The notes: generated from the sequence alone by a model not told the origin. A stretch of 8,720 nt of DNA from an uncultured Lentisphaeria bacterium (GCA_949298665.1 CASFXO010000209.1:1-8720), one strand, 5' to 3'; shown: positions 1-6,221, counted from the first letter of the stretch. Numbers and translations are program-made.

Positions 1-96
1 CCGGCGCAGCGACGGAATCCGTCCGCCGACCGGATATTCTCCGGAAGCGATGCGGGCGAGCAGATATTCAGCGAGACGGCGATCGATATGCGGCAC
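1..96 (-). CDS. GntR-family transcriptional regulator, N-terminal fragment (cut by window edge)
   Basis: Reading the minus strand from a GTG at 96-94 gives 32 residues up to the window edge: VPHIDRRLAEYLLARIASG, then EYPVGGRIPSLRR. This is the start of a GntR winged helix-turn-helix: an amphipathic first helix, the turn 'I-x-S-G-E-Y', and the 'G-x-R-I-P-S-L-R' motif that precedes the recognition helices. GntR proteins are cytoplasmic DNA-binding repressors or activators that respond to small metabolites. The start is supported by AAGGAG (plus 104-109) 7 bases upstream. The effector domain lies outside the window, so subfamily and ligand cannot be named. It is transcribed divergently from the C_GCAxxG_C_C gene at 365. 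The GTG start and the edge truncation make it easy to miss. Confidence 0.8.
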   Translation of the reverse strand, partial: MPHIDRRLAEYLLARIASGEYPVGGRIPSLRR

Positions 97-134
97 GGGG
101 ACGCTCCTTGTTCACGGGTTGCCTTCCGCTTATA

Positions 135-163
135 AGGATAGTCCGGACCGCTCGGAAAAACAA
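135..163 (-). promoter_or_regulatory. Candidate sigma70-type promoter of the left-edge GntR gene
   Basis: On the minus strand, TTGTTT (plus 158-163) and TATCCT (plus 135-140) are separated by exactly 17 bases. Transcription would begin near 128, giving a leader of about 30 bases before the GTG at 96. The spacing and the -35 fit the housekeeping consensus; the -10 matches four of six positions. Seen by eye only. Confidence 0.45.
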
Positions 164-193
164 GCGAAACACCCCTTTAAAGCCGTTGAAACC

Positions 194-206
194 GTACAGG
201 ATGTAC
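194..206. promoter_or_regulatory. Inverted repeat GTACA-GGA-TGTAC, candidate operator
   Basis: A perfect 5-bp dyad with a 3-base centre lies between the divergent GntR and C_GCAxxG_C_C genes, about 30 bases upstream of the GntR -35. The same bases also form a direct repeat, GTACAGG-AT-GTACAGG. The position and symmetry would suit an operator for the divergent GntR protein. No protein assignment can be made from sequence alone. Confidence 0.3.
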
Positions 207-309
207 AGGTCCCCCCCCTCCGGAAAGCGATGGAACACTGCCGCTTCGCCCGGACGAGGCAACGGCATGCGGCGGCGTTCCCGTGCCGGGAGGAACGCGG
301 CGCGGCCGC

Positions 310-338
310 TTGCGGAAAACCGGTTGCCGTGATATATT
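310..338 (+). promoter_or_regulatory. Candidate promoter of the C_GCAxxG_C_C gene
   Basis: TTGCGG (310-315) and TATATT (333-338) are separated by 17 bases. Transcription would start near 345, only about 20 bases before the ATG at 365, just enough for the purine-rich GCGGGGGAA ribosome binding region at 354-362. The -10 is good and the -35 matches in its first three bases. Confidence 0.4.
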
Positions 339-364
339 TCCTCAAAAAAGACAGCGGGGGAATC

Positions 365-838
365 ATGGAACCGGAAGAGAACAAGGCGGAGCGGGCGCGA
401 ACGCTGTTTCTGCGCCGTGCCAACTGCGCGCAGGCGGTGCTGGGCGCGTTTCACGAGGAGTGCGGACTGGATTTCGACACCGCCATGCGTCTCGCCTCCG
501 GCTTCGGCGCGGGCATGAGCCGGCTGCGCGAAGTCTGCGGCGCGGTTTCCGGAATGGTCATGGCGGCGAATCTGCTGCGGGGGTATTCGGATTTGACCGA
601 CAAACAGGCCAAGGACGCCCATTACGCCTTCATCCGGCAGCTGACCGGGGAATTCGAGCGGGAAGCCGGTTCGCTGATCTGCCGCGAGCTGCTGGGCCTG
701 CCGGCCGGCCGCCGGGACGAACCGGTTTCGGAAGAGCGGACGGCGGCGTATTACCGGAAACGCCCCTGTCCCGAAATGGTGGCGCTGGCCGCGGCGATAT
801 TGCAGCGTCACCTGAAAGAAACCGCCGGAACTCGTTGA
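365..838 (+). CDS. C_GCAxxG_C_C family cysteine-motif protein (putative redox protein)
   Basis: This 157-residue cytoplasmic protein has no signal peptide. It belongs to the small C_GCAxxG_C_C family, often annotated as putative redox-active proteins; its reaction is not known to me. The family-defining cysteines are visible: C21 in 'NCAQAVLGAF', C58 in 'REVCGAVSGMVMA' (the CGAxxG core), C106 in 'SLICREL' and C135 in 'RPCPEM'. An extra cysteine, C33, is present. A glycine-rich 'SGFGAGMSR' precedes the core, as is usual. The reading frame is open upstream to position 50, but I chose the ATG at 365: the residues before it do not resemble the family, a purine-rich stretch (GCGGGGGAA) precedes it, and a candidate promoter sits just upstream at 310-338. 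The 157-residue length fits the family. It stands alone, divergent from a GntR gene, with a long gene-free stretch downstream. Confidence 0.85.
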   Translation: MEPEENKAERARTLFLRRANCAQAVLGAFHEECGLDFDTAMRLASGFGAGMSRLREVCGAVSGMVMAANLLRGYSDLTDKQAKDAHYAFIRQLTGEFEREAGSLICRELLGLPAGRRDEPVSEERTAAYYRKRPCPEMVALAAAILQRHLKETAGTR

Positions 839-1248
839 ATGCAGCGCCTCACAACCATACCGTAAGAGAGACCGCAGTTCCCTTCCCGCCGCTTTTTCCA
901 GCCCAGGCGCGCCTCCGGAAATTCCGGAAAAGGGAAGCGTGAAACCGATTCCAAAAGGAAATCCTCCAAGAAAACTCTGCGGAAAAGTCGCAGATCCACA
1001 GGTCGCACCTGTTTCCCCGGAAACGCTTGAAGAGATGCATATCCCTTCATTTCCGATGGCCATGCAGGGAAGATTCTCCGGATGACGGGCGGCATCATCC
1101 GACAACGGGTCCTCCACCGGCAATGACCGCTCCGTTTCCGAGGGCATTGCAGCGTGATGCCGTGGAAGCGTTTTCCGCAGTCTTGTTCCTCTCAATTCCG
1201 GTATCGGCAGAAATATCGACATTTTCTCGTTTTTTTGATTGTTCCCCA
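839..1248. other. Gene-free stretch with a cluster of inverted repeats (possible structured RNA or regulatory region)
   Basis: No convincing gene lies between the C_GCAxxG_C_C stop and the regulator's promoter. Open frames here on either strand look like noise. The stretch is rich in short inverted repeats. They are TCCGGAA-A-TTCCGGA (914-928), TCTGCG/CGCAGA with a 7-base loop (976-994), and ACAGGT-CGC-ACCTGT (998-1012). Further along are GTTTCC-CC-GGAAAC (1011-1024), CGGATGA/TCATCCG with a 9-base loop (1079-1101) and GGCAT/ATGCC (1143-1161). None is followed directly by a T-run, so they do not look like classical terminators. A T7 run lies at 1230-1236 behind only a weak AT-rich hairpin. The cluster could be a structured RNA, operators, or decayed sequence. 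Confidence 0.35.
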
Positions 1249-1277
1249 TTGTTTTTTCGAGCGATCTGAACTACAAT
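1249..1277 (+). promoter_or_regulatory. Strong sigma70-like promoter of the regulator-DUF4855 unit
   Basis: TTGTTT (1249-1254) and TACAAT (1272-1277) are separated by exactly 17 bases, one of the best promoter matches in the window. Transcription would start near 1284, giving a leader of about 105 bases ahead of the regulator's ATG at 1391. The start point falls inside the tandem repeat at 1281-1300, which suggests direct control of this promoter. Confidence 0.55.
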
Positions 1278-1280
1278 ATA

Positions 1281-1300
1281 TACCGGGCTATACCGGGCTA
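1281..1300 (+). repeat. 10-bp tandem repeat TACCGGGCTA x2 over the predicted start site, candidate operator
   Basis: Two exact copies of TACCGGGCTA lie end to end, one helical turn apart, directly downstream of the -10. Each TATA-CCGGGC-TATA arrangement also has partial two-fold symmetry. A repressor bound here would block transcription, so autoregulation by the adjacent GntR/LacI hybrid is the simplest reading. The repeat is seen; the regulator assignment is inferred. Confidence 0.4.
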
Positions 1301-1313
1301 TCAATAACCATAT

Positions 1314-1356
1314 GCATATCCGTTGAACTTCCTGAAAATTCAATTCGGATATATGC
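1314..1356 (+). promoter_or_regulatory. Long imperfect hairpin in the 5' leader of the regulator gene
   Basis: ATATCCG (1316-1322) pairs with CGGATAT (1346-1352), and TTGAA (1323-1327) pairs with TTCAA (1339-1343), leaving a TT bulge and an 11-base loop. An outer GC pairing with 1355-1356 is possible across an AT bulge. The hairpin lies within the predicted leader and ends 34 bases before the ATG. There is no T-run after it, so it is not an obvious terminator. It may be an operator, an mRNA-stability element or an RNA switch; I recognise no known riboswitch class. Confidence 0.35.
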
Positions 1357-1390
1357 CGGGAAAGACAGTAGAAAACAGCAGGCGGGCAAG

Positions 1391-2512
1391 ATGATATTAG
1401 AAAAAGCGGAAACCATGACCGATCAGGTTGAAGGAAAACTGGAAAAGCAGATCCTGAGCGGCAAATACCGGCCGAATACCCGACTGGTCGGCATGCGGCA
1501 GTTGAGCAGTGAATTCGGGGTCAGCCGGATCGTGGTGCGCAATGCGATCGACCGTCTGGAACGCAAGAGTCTGGTGGTCAAGATTCCGAGTAAGGGAATC
1601 TATGTCAGCGACCGGATTTTGTCGCTTCGGAAATACGAACTTTTCGTTCTCTCCTATGTTGCCTTGTCCTCCTCGCCCCCGCTGCCGTCGTTTATAGAAA
1701 ACGCACTGAACCTCAACCGGGACTTTTCGTACAGGGCGCGGTACAATCTAACCATGCGGTGCATAGGCTGGGACACGCTCAACATCGAAACCTTCCGGCA
1801 TGAAGTCGCCAAGGCCGACTGTCTCCATGCGCAGGCAATCCTGCTCGGGTCCAGTTACATCGACCGGGAAAAAATCGAAGTCCTCAACCAGTGCGGTGTG
1901 CCCTATCTCATCGTCGGCGAACTGCATCATCAGGAAATCGGACTGAGGTTCAATCACATTTACGCCCGTTATGCCGCCAAGGTAGAGGAAGTTGCCGCCT
2001 TTCTCCGTGCTTCGGACTTCCACCGCATCGCTTATTTTTCATATCCCTCCGGCCAGTTCGATTATGAAAATGAAATTCGGGAAATTCTCCAATCCCGCCT
2101 GATTCCATGTGGGAAAAAACTGCTGATTGAATACCTGCCCAACGATTTTCAAACCGAACCGGACAACACCGAACTTCATTTACACGGATTGCGGCAGATG
2201 CTCAATCGCGGCGAACGGCCTGATCTGCTCTACATCATCCGCAACGTCGATCTGCAACGCATGGCCGATCTGCTTGAGGAATACGGTCTGCACATCGGCG
2301 AAAACATCCAAATCCTCTGCATCAGACATCTCTGCAATACCGATCGCTTTCCCCGGGTACTGGCACTCGAAATCGATTACGGTGAATTCGCCCGGTCGGT
2401 ATTCGATCAACTTGTCGACCTCATCGCCGAACCGGACAGACTGATCTGCTGCGACCTCTCCCACCAGGTTCGGCAACGGATCGCCGGTAACGGCATCCAT
2501 CAAATTCTCTGA
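1391..2512 (+). CDS. GntR-winged-helix / LacI-type sensor hybrid transcriptional regulator
   Basis: This 373-residue cytoplasmic regulator is built like the AraR-type GntR/LacI hybrids, which are about the same length. Residues ~11-75 form a GntR winged helix: 'EKQILSGKYRPNTRL', then the helix-turn-helix 'RQLSSEFGVSRIVVRNAIDRL', then the wing 'VVKIPSKGIYV'. Residues ~80-373 have the alternating strand-helix pattern of a LacI/periplasmic-binding-protein effector domain, for example 'AILLGSSY', 'VPYLIVGEL', 'HRIAYFSYPS' and 'PDLLYIIRNVD'. Such domains usually bind a sugar. The frame is open upstream to 1154, but the ATG at 1391 has an imperfect ribosome binding site (AGGCGG, 1380-1385) 5 bases before it, and the domain starts just after. 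The ATG at 1415 is a possible alternative. The DUF4855 gene follows 50 bases later with no promoter or terminator visible between them, so the two are probably co-transcribed and the DUF4855 gene is the likely target. The ligand cannot be named. Confidence 0.85.
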   Translation: MILEKAETMTDQVEGKLEKQILSGKYRPNTRLVGMRQLSSEFGVSRIVVRNAIDRLERKSLVVKIPSKGIYVSDRILSLRKYELFVLSYVALSSSPPLPSFIENALNLNRDFSYRARYNLTMRCIGWDTLNIETFRHEVAKADCLHAQAILLGSSYIDREKIEVLNQCGVPYLIVGELHHQEIGLRFNHIYARYAAKVEEVAAFLRASDFHRIAYFSYPSGQFDYENEIREILQSRLIPCGKKLLIEYLPNDFQTEPDNTELHLHGLRQMLNRGERPDLLYIIRNVDLQRMADLLEEYGLHIGENIQILCIRHLCNTDRFPRVLALEIDYGEFARSVFDQLVDLIAEPDRLICCDLSHQVRQRIAGNGIHQIL

Positions 2513-2562
2513 CCACTTGACGGCAACGATCCCTGCGGTTTAAAAATAAGGATATGAATGAG

Positions 2563-4851
2563 ATGCTCTTCCGATTCTTCCGGTTCACCTTGGCGCTGAT
2601 CCTCGGTCCGCTGCTGTACGCCGGGTATCCGGCTGTCGAAACCGCCGGTTTTCACCATGCCGCTCTGATCTACCGCCTGGACAGCCGCCGGGCGATGGAC
2701 TTCATGCCGATGATCGCCCGTTATGACTTCGTTTCCGGCAAATTCCGTCCGGAAAAAGTATTCGATTGCTTCATCTTTCTCAACCAACACCTCGACGGAA
2801 TAAGGACGGACGGGGGGAAAACGGATCTGGCTGCCTGGCAAAAACAGATTGATCTGTTCTTTCACCCGGATCGCGAAGTCAACGCTCTGGAACAGGCCGC
2901 CGCCGAACTTCAGGCCACCTTCGGTGGACAGCTGCCGCAACCACTCAAAGTCATGTTCTATATCCCGTATCTGCATCCCGACGTCCGGGCGTTCGGAGAT
3001 GTGGACGGAGACGGCAGGAAGGAGAATGCCTCTTCTCCAGCGGATATCGAAAAAATCATTCGATGGTACACCGGTGAAATCGCCGGACGCATGGAACAGT
3101 GCCCCCATCTGCAACTGCTCGGTTTCTACTGGATGAAAGAGAACGTCGACCGGGATGCCGCCTTGCTTGAAGTGGTTTCCCGAACACTTCGGAATGATCA
3201 TTACAAATTTCTGTGGATTCCGTGGTTCCGTGCAGAAAATTGGGACAACTGGCGGCAATTCGGCTTCGACTGCGCAATCATGCAAAGCAACTATGCGTTT
3301 ACCTCTCCTCTTTCCGGAGGAACCAGCCGGAGCAACCGGCTCGATGTCTGCGCTGAACTTTGTCGGAGCCGGGGCCTCGGTGTGGAGATTGAATTTCCTT
3401 ATCAACGCAACCGGGCCGGAGCCGATATCATCCGCCGGACCTACGACGCCGGCAGCCGCCATGGTTTTCAAAAAGCACCCGGAGTCTGGTTTTTCAGCAC
3501 CGTCTTCGATGAATGGAAATCGCCGCAACCGGAAGTCCGCGCCATCTATGACTGGACCTGCGACTACATCAGCGGCAAAGACATGCGCCTGCCGGAAGAA
3601 TACCGTTGGCGGTGGCATCGGAGCGCATCCGCAACGGTCGCGGAAATCACCTGGGATCATCCGCGAAACATCAGCTGCATTGATGTTTTCCTTGATGAGG
3701 AGCCGTCCGCCGCCTGGCGCGGTATCGTGGAAGCGACAGGCAAAACCACAGCAGACGCTTCATGGAAACCGTTGTCCTGGATCGTCCGGGGAGCAGCATC
3801 GGAAGGCAATGGCCGTTTCCAGAACATCACCCTCCTGGTCCACGCCAGAGTTTCGGCGTTAAAGTTGACCTTCCACAGTGAAACAGACACGCCGGCGCCG
3901 TCCGTTCTGCGAATCGGGATTGACGACAATCTTCCCGCTTCAGCCGTGTCCAAGGTATACCGGCGACCATATGATTGCACATTGCCGGAAGCGGACTATG
4001 CCTATCCCGATCTTTCCGATGGACGCAAACTGCTTGACGGCCGGAAAGGGGGCGCCTGGCAGAACCATCTGGGATGGAACAACGCGCCGATCGGATTGCT
4101 TTTCGACCTTGGTGAAAATCCGCCGCTCTGCGATGAAATCCGCGTTTATGCCCGACAGGAACCGGCCGGTGCGATTCATTTGCCGAACAACCTTTCCGTG
4201 GCTTCCACCGACCGGGCCGATCTCCGCCATCTTTTCGGAATGCGCTCGGCCGCACCGGAACAGATCGAGATTCTCAAGGCGGAACAATTTTCCGTTACCG
4301 GCAGGACTTCCGATCGAAGTATCCGCGAAGGGTTCTGGTCTTACCGTCCGGCGAAAGCGGCTCCCGCACGCTATTATATCATAACCGGGGAAGCGCAAGG
4401 TTGGAGCTTTCTTTCCGAAGTGGAATTTCTTCATCAGGGAAAACGGCTTGATCACGCTCCGTTCTCCTACCGCATCACCGCTCCGCTGCAACGCCGGGCG
4501 GGCTGCCTGAACGACGACCGTGGAATGCTGACCGACGGCAGGATTGAACCGGGTATTCCGGAACGTTATGTTCTGCTTCCGGCCGGGGAGAAGGCGCGGA
4601 TCGGTTTCTCGTTCGACCATCCGGAAACGGTGTCTCAAGTCAAAGTGTATTCCGGCGAACACAACCCGGCTTTCGCCGCGCCGCTTTCGGCTGTGTTGGA
4701 ACTGAACGGTCGGGAAACCGGCATAAACATCGACCGTGCAAACGGCATACTGACCATGCGGTTGCCGGTGCCTGCCGCAGCCAAAACGCTGGGCATCATT
4801 CTCCAGGCGGGAAGCAAGCCGGTTCAATTGACGGAAGTGACGGTGGAATAA
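2563..4851 (+). CDS. Secreted DUF4855-domain protein with C-terminal carbohydrate-binding-like repeats
   Basis: This is a 762-residue exported protein. A signal peptide is clear: 'MLFRFFRFTLALILGPLLYA' has basic residues and a hydrophobic core, ending near 'YAG'. Residues ~25-345 match the DUF4855 family as I know it. It opens with 'HAALIYRLD', continues through 'VFDCFIFLNQHLDG' and 'GDVDGDG' (145-151), and reaches 'GFYWMKENV' (E193) and 'GLGVEIEFPY' (E275, E277). The strand-ending acidic residues suggest a TIM-barrel hydrolase; that is inference. Two later segments, around 'LLDGRKGGAW' (D492) and 'MLTDGRIEPG' (D658), each open with an 'L-x-D-G' motif and continue into beta-rich sequence ('IGLLFDLGENPP', 'ARIGFSFDHPE'), like F5/8 discoidin modules. 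An ATG nine bases earlier (2554) abuts AAGGA (2548-2552) and is too close to it, so I prefer 2563, where the spacer is 10 bases. The substrate is unknown; context with a LacI-type regulator points to a glycan. Confidence 0.8.
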   Translation: MLFRFFRFTLALILGPLLYAGYPAVETAGFHHAALIYRLDSRRAMDFMPMIARYDFVSGKFRPEKVFDCFIFLNQHLDGIRTDGGKTDLAAWQKQIDLFFHPDREVNALEQAAAELQATFGGQLPQPLKVMFYIPYLHPDVRAFGDVDGDGRKENASSPADIEKIIRWYTGEIAGRMEQCPHLQLLGFYWMKENVDRDAALLEVVSRTLRNDHYKFLWIPWFRAENWDNWRQFGFDCAIMQSNYAFTSPLSGGTSRSNRLDVCAELCRSRGLGVEIEFPYQRNRAGADIIRRTYDAGSRHGFQKAPGVWFFSTVFDEWKSPQPEVRAIYDWTCDYISGKDMRLPEEYRWRWHRSASATVAEITWDHPRNISCIDVFLDEEPSAAWRGIVEATGKTTADASWKPLSWIVRGAASEGNGRFQNITLLVHARVSALKLTFHSETDTPAPSVLRIGIDDNLPASAVSKVYRRPYDCTLPEADYAYPDLSDGRKLLDGRKGGAWQNHLGWNNAPIGLLFDLGENPPLCDEIRVYARQEPAGAIHLPNNLSVASTDRADLRHLFGMRSAAPEQIEILKAEQFSVTGRTSDRSIREGFWSYRPAKAAPARYYIITGEAQGWSFLSEVEFLHQGKRLDHAPFSYRITAPLQRRAGCLNDDRGMLTDGRIEPGIPERYVLLPAGEKARIGFSFDHPETVSQVKVYSGEHNPAFAAPLSAVLELNGRETGINIDRANGILTMRLPVPAAAKTLGIILQAGSKPVQLTEVTVE

Positions 4852-5034
4852 TGAAAACGGTAATGGTTTCGAGGTTGGTGACGGGTCCCTGACATTGTCC
4901 GCCTCCCTGTTGCCGGTCCCGCATGAACGTTTTACCGAGACGCTGCGAAATACCGTCGTATTCCGGACCTCTCCGCCAGTGATCGGCTCTGCGGGGGGGG
5001 CTATCACACCTGGTTTGACGCAACGTTCCGTTAA
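4841..5034 (+). pseudogene. Possible remnant of a LamG-like beta-sandwich coding sequence, frameshifted
   Basis: Just behind the DUF4855 stop, a different frame reads 'NGNGFEVGDGSLTLSASLLP', then 'TLRNTVVFRTSP' and 'IGSAGG'. This resembles the opening strands of LamG/concanavalin-type domains ('G-x-G-F-x-V-G-D-G-S-L-T-L-S-A'). At an eight-G run (4993-5000) the sense moves to another frame: 'GGGYHTWFDATFR', then a TAA at 5032-5034. One more G would join the two pieces. There is no good start codon or ribosome binding site, and after 5034 no frame looks coding. I read it as the decayed 5' part of a former gene, or chance. It was recognised by eye only. Confidence 0.3.
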
Positions 5035-5300
5035 ATCGCGTCACGTCCGTTCCGTCCGGGCGATGCGGATGTCGGGAAGCCACCGATCGTTCAGCCTGGA
5101 TCCGTGCACTGATCCGGAACAGCCGGGCCATGGAAAACCGCCGCCGAAATACATGGGTATTACATCCGTCATGTCGCACGCAGATAACCGGGATGCAATG
5201 CTGTTGAATGGCAGCGCACTGTTTTCCTTAATTAGAAGAAGTATCATGATATTGCAATTTTCCCGACACATCGACCCACCAATGTCAACCACTTGAAGAC
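5035..5300. other. Gene-free stretch upstream of the pseudopilin
   Basis: I see no convincing gene here. An open frame in this stretch has no family resemblance and no ribosome binding site. Two symmetric elements are present: GGATC/GATCC with an 8-base loop (5098-5115) and the perfect 10-bp palindrome TATCATGATA (5242-5251) in a short AT-rich patch. That patch, with TTGAAT at 5204-5209 and TTAATT at 5228-5233 (18-base spacer), is the likeliest place for a pseudopilin promoter. The match is weak. Confidence 0.25.
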
Positions 5301-5307
5301 AAGGAGG
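5301..5307 (+). promoter_or_regulatory. Strong Shine-Dalgarno site that points to a different frame from the pseudopilin
   Basis: AAGGAGG is a near-perfect ribosome binding site, 9 bases before an ATG at 5317. That ATG opens the frame 'MPEHTRFLLRQRRNAEFSHE', which is one base out of phase with the FTLIE pseudopilin frame. The pseudopilin's own first ATG (5357) has no ribosome binding site. Removing one base from the T6 run at 5398-5403 would join the two frames, giving a 49-residue leader. Confidence 0.55.
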
Positions 5308-5356
5308 CCCATTATCATGCCTGAGCACACCCGTTTTCTGCTGCGACAGCGCCGGA

Positions 5357-6199
5357 ATGCAGAATTTTCCCATGAAGGCGGCTTGGTGGAACCGTCATTT
5401 TTTCCATGCATGCCTCCATCCCGTTTTCGTCACGGCCCCGCCATTCTGTCGGCGTCAGAGCCAATTCACCCTGATCGAACTGCTGGTGGTGATCGCGATC
5501 ATCGCCATTCTCGCCGCCATGCTGCTTCCGGCTCTCAACCGGGCCAGATCGGCCGCCCGCAATATCAGTTGCGTCAACAATCTTCGCCAATGCGTTGGCG
5601 CAATGCTGCTTTATGCCAATGAGAACAATGATTTCATCGCAGTTTACGGCAACAGGAGCAGTCAATACAATCCATGGTGGACCAATCGGGGTGTACTTGA
5701 GGTTGTAACCGGTTTTTCCAGTAGCCGGGAGATCACCAATGCCGATCCGGTGTACAACAATGCCGCTCTCCGGCCGGTCACTCACTGCCCTTCCGCGGTC
5801 ATATCCATCAAGGATACCGGCTACCAGCGTTGCTATGGTGGCGTTTATTATTACAACACCGCCAACCAGTTGCCGGGAGAAGTCAAATTTACCTACGGCA
5901 GTACCGGCTTTCGTCATTTCGTGCAGGCGGCGAAGTCAAAACATCCGTCCCGCCACGTTCTGCTGGCCGACAGTGCTTATGGGATCGACGTCTCCGACCG
6001 GGTCGGCGAAGAAGTCGGATTCATCCCCCGCGATTCCAATACCAATTTCAGCGGCATCGCCCTGCGGCACCAGGGAGAAGCCAACCTGGGTTTTCTCGAT
6101 GGACATATCGGAAATTCCCGCAATCGTGTTGCGGTAAAGGAGGAATACCGATTGAAGTATCTGATGCAGCTCCCCGGCGGCGCCATGCTGGCGCTCTGA
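5357..6199 (+). CDS. Type II secretion-like pseudopilin with prepilin N-terminus and H-X9-DG motif
   Basis: This 280-residue protein has a type IV prepilin/pseudopilin N-terminus. 'FTLIELLVVIAIIAILAAML' begins at residue 37, with glutamate at +5 (E41), followed by the hydrophobic helix that anchors the protein in the inner membrane until prepilin peptidase cleaves before F37. After the helix come 'ARNISCVNNLRQC' (C72, C79) and 'YANENNDF', then 'HCPS' (C144). At the end, H238 and D248-G249 form the H-X9-DG motif ('RHQGEANLGFLDGH'). Such proteins are highly multiplied in Lentisphaerota and Planctomycetota, often beside glycan-degradation genes; their individual roles are unknown. Two oddities stand out. 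The residue before the cleavage site is Q, not the usual G. The leader is long, and the annotated ATG at 5357 lacks a ribosome binding site while a strong one serves an out-of-frame ATG at 5317. The true start is therefore uncertain. Confidence 0.85.
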   Translation: MQNFPMKAAWWNRHFFHACLHPVFVTAPPFCRRQSQFTLIELLVVIAIIAILAAMLLPALNRARSAARNISCVNNLRQCVGAMLLYANENNDFIAVYGNRSSQYNPWWTNRGVLEVVTGFSSSREITNADPVYNNAALRPVTHCPSAVISIKDTGYQRCYGGVYYYNTANQLPGEVKFTYGSTGFRHFVQAAKSKHPSRHVLLADSAYGIDVSDRVGEEVGFIPRDSNTNFSGIALRHQGEANLGFLDGHIGNSRNRVAVKEEYRLKYLMQLPGGAMLAL

Positions 6200-6221
6200 A
6201 CAGCCGCAGTGCCGGATGAGC

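Noticed and set aside
939..1085. Small open frame starting with GTG, 48 codons, 'VKPIPKGNPPRKLCGKVADP' onward
   Set aside because: It reads superficially like protein, but uses codons (CCA, GGA, GCA, AGA) unlike the neighbouring genes. Its ribosome binding site is poorly placed, it overlaps several inverted repeats, and I recognise no family.
1226..1240. T7 run as a terminator
   Set aside because: Only a 5-bp AT-rich hairpin precedes it, too weak to call.
68..1249. Long open frame on the minus strand (393 codons)
   Set aside because: It runs antisense through the well-supported C_GCAxxG_C_C gene and a gene-free stretch, and its translation resembles no family. It is a high-G+C shadow.
4851..4892. 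13-residue open frame whose ATG overlaps the DUF4855 stop (TAATG)
   Set aside because: The stop-start overlap suggests coupling, but the peptide is too short, has no family, and overlaps the more plausible LamG-like frame.
5317..5622. Frame opened by the ATG behind the strong AAGGAGG site
   Set aside because: After about 5455 it is simply the shifted shadow of the pseudopilin, so it is not listed as a separate gene. The start problem is reported as a finding.
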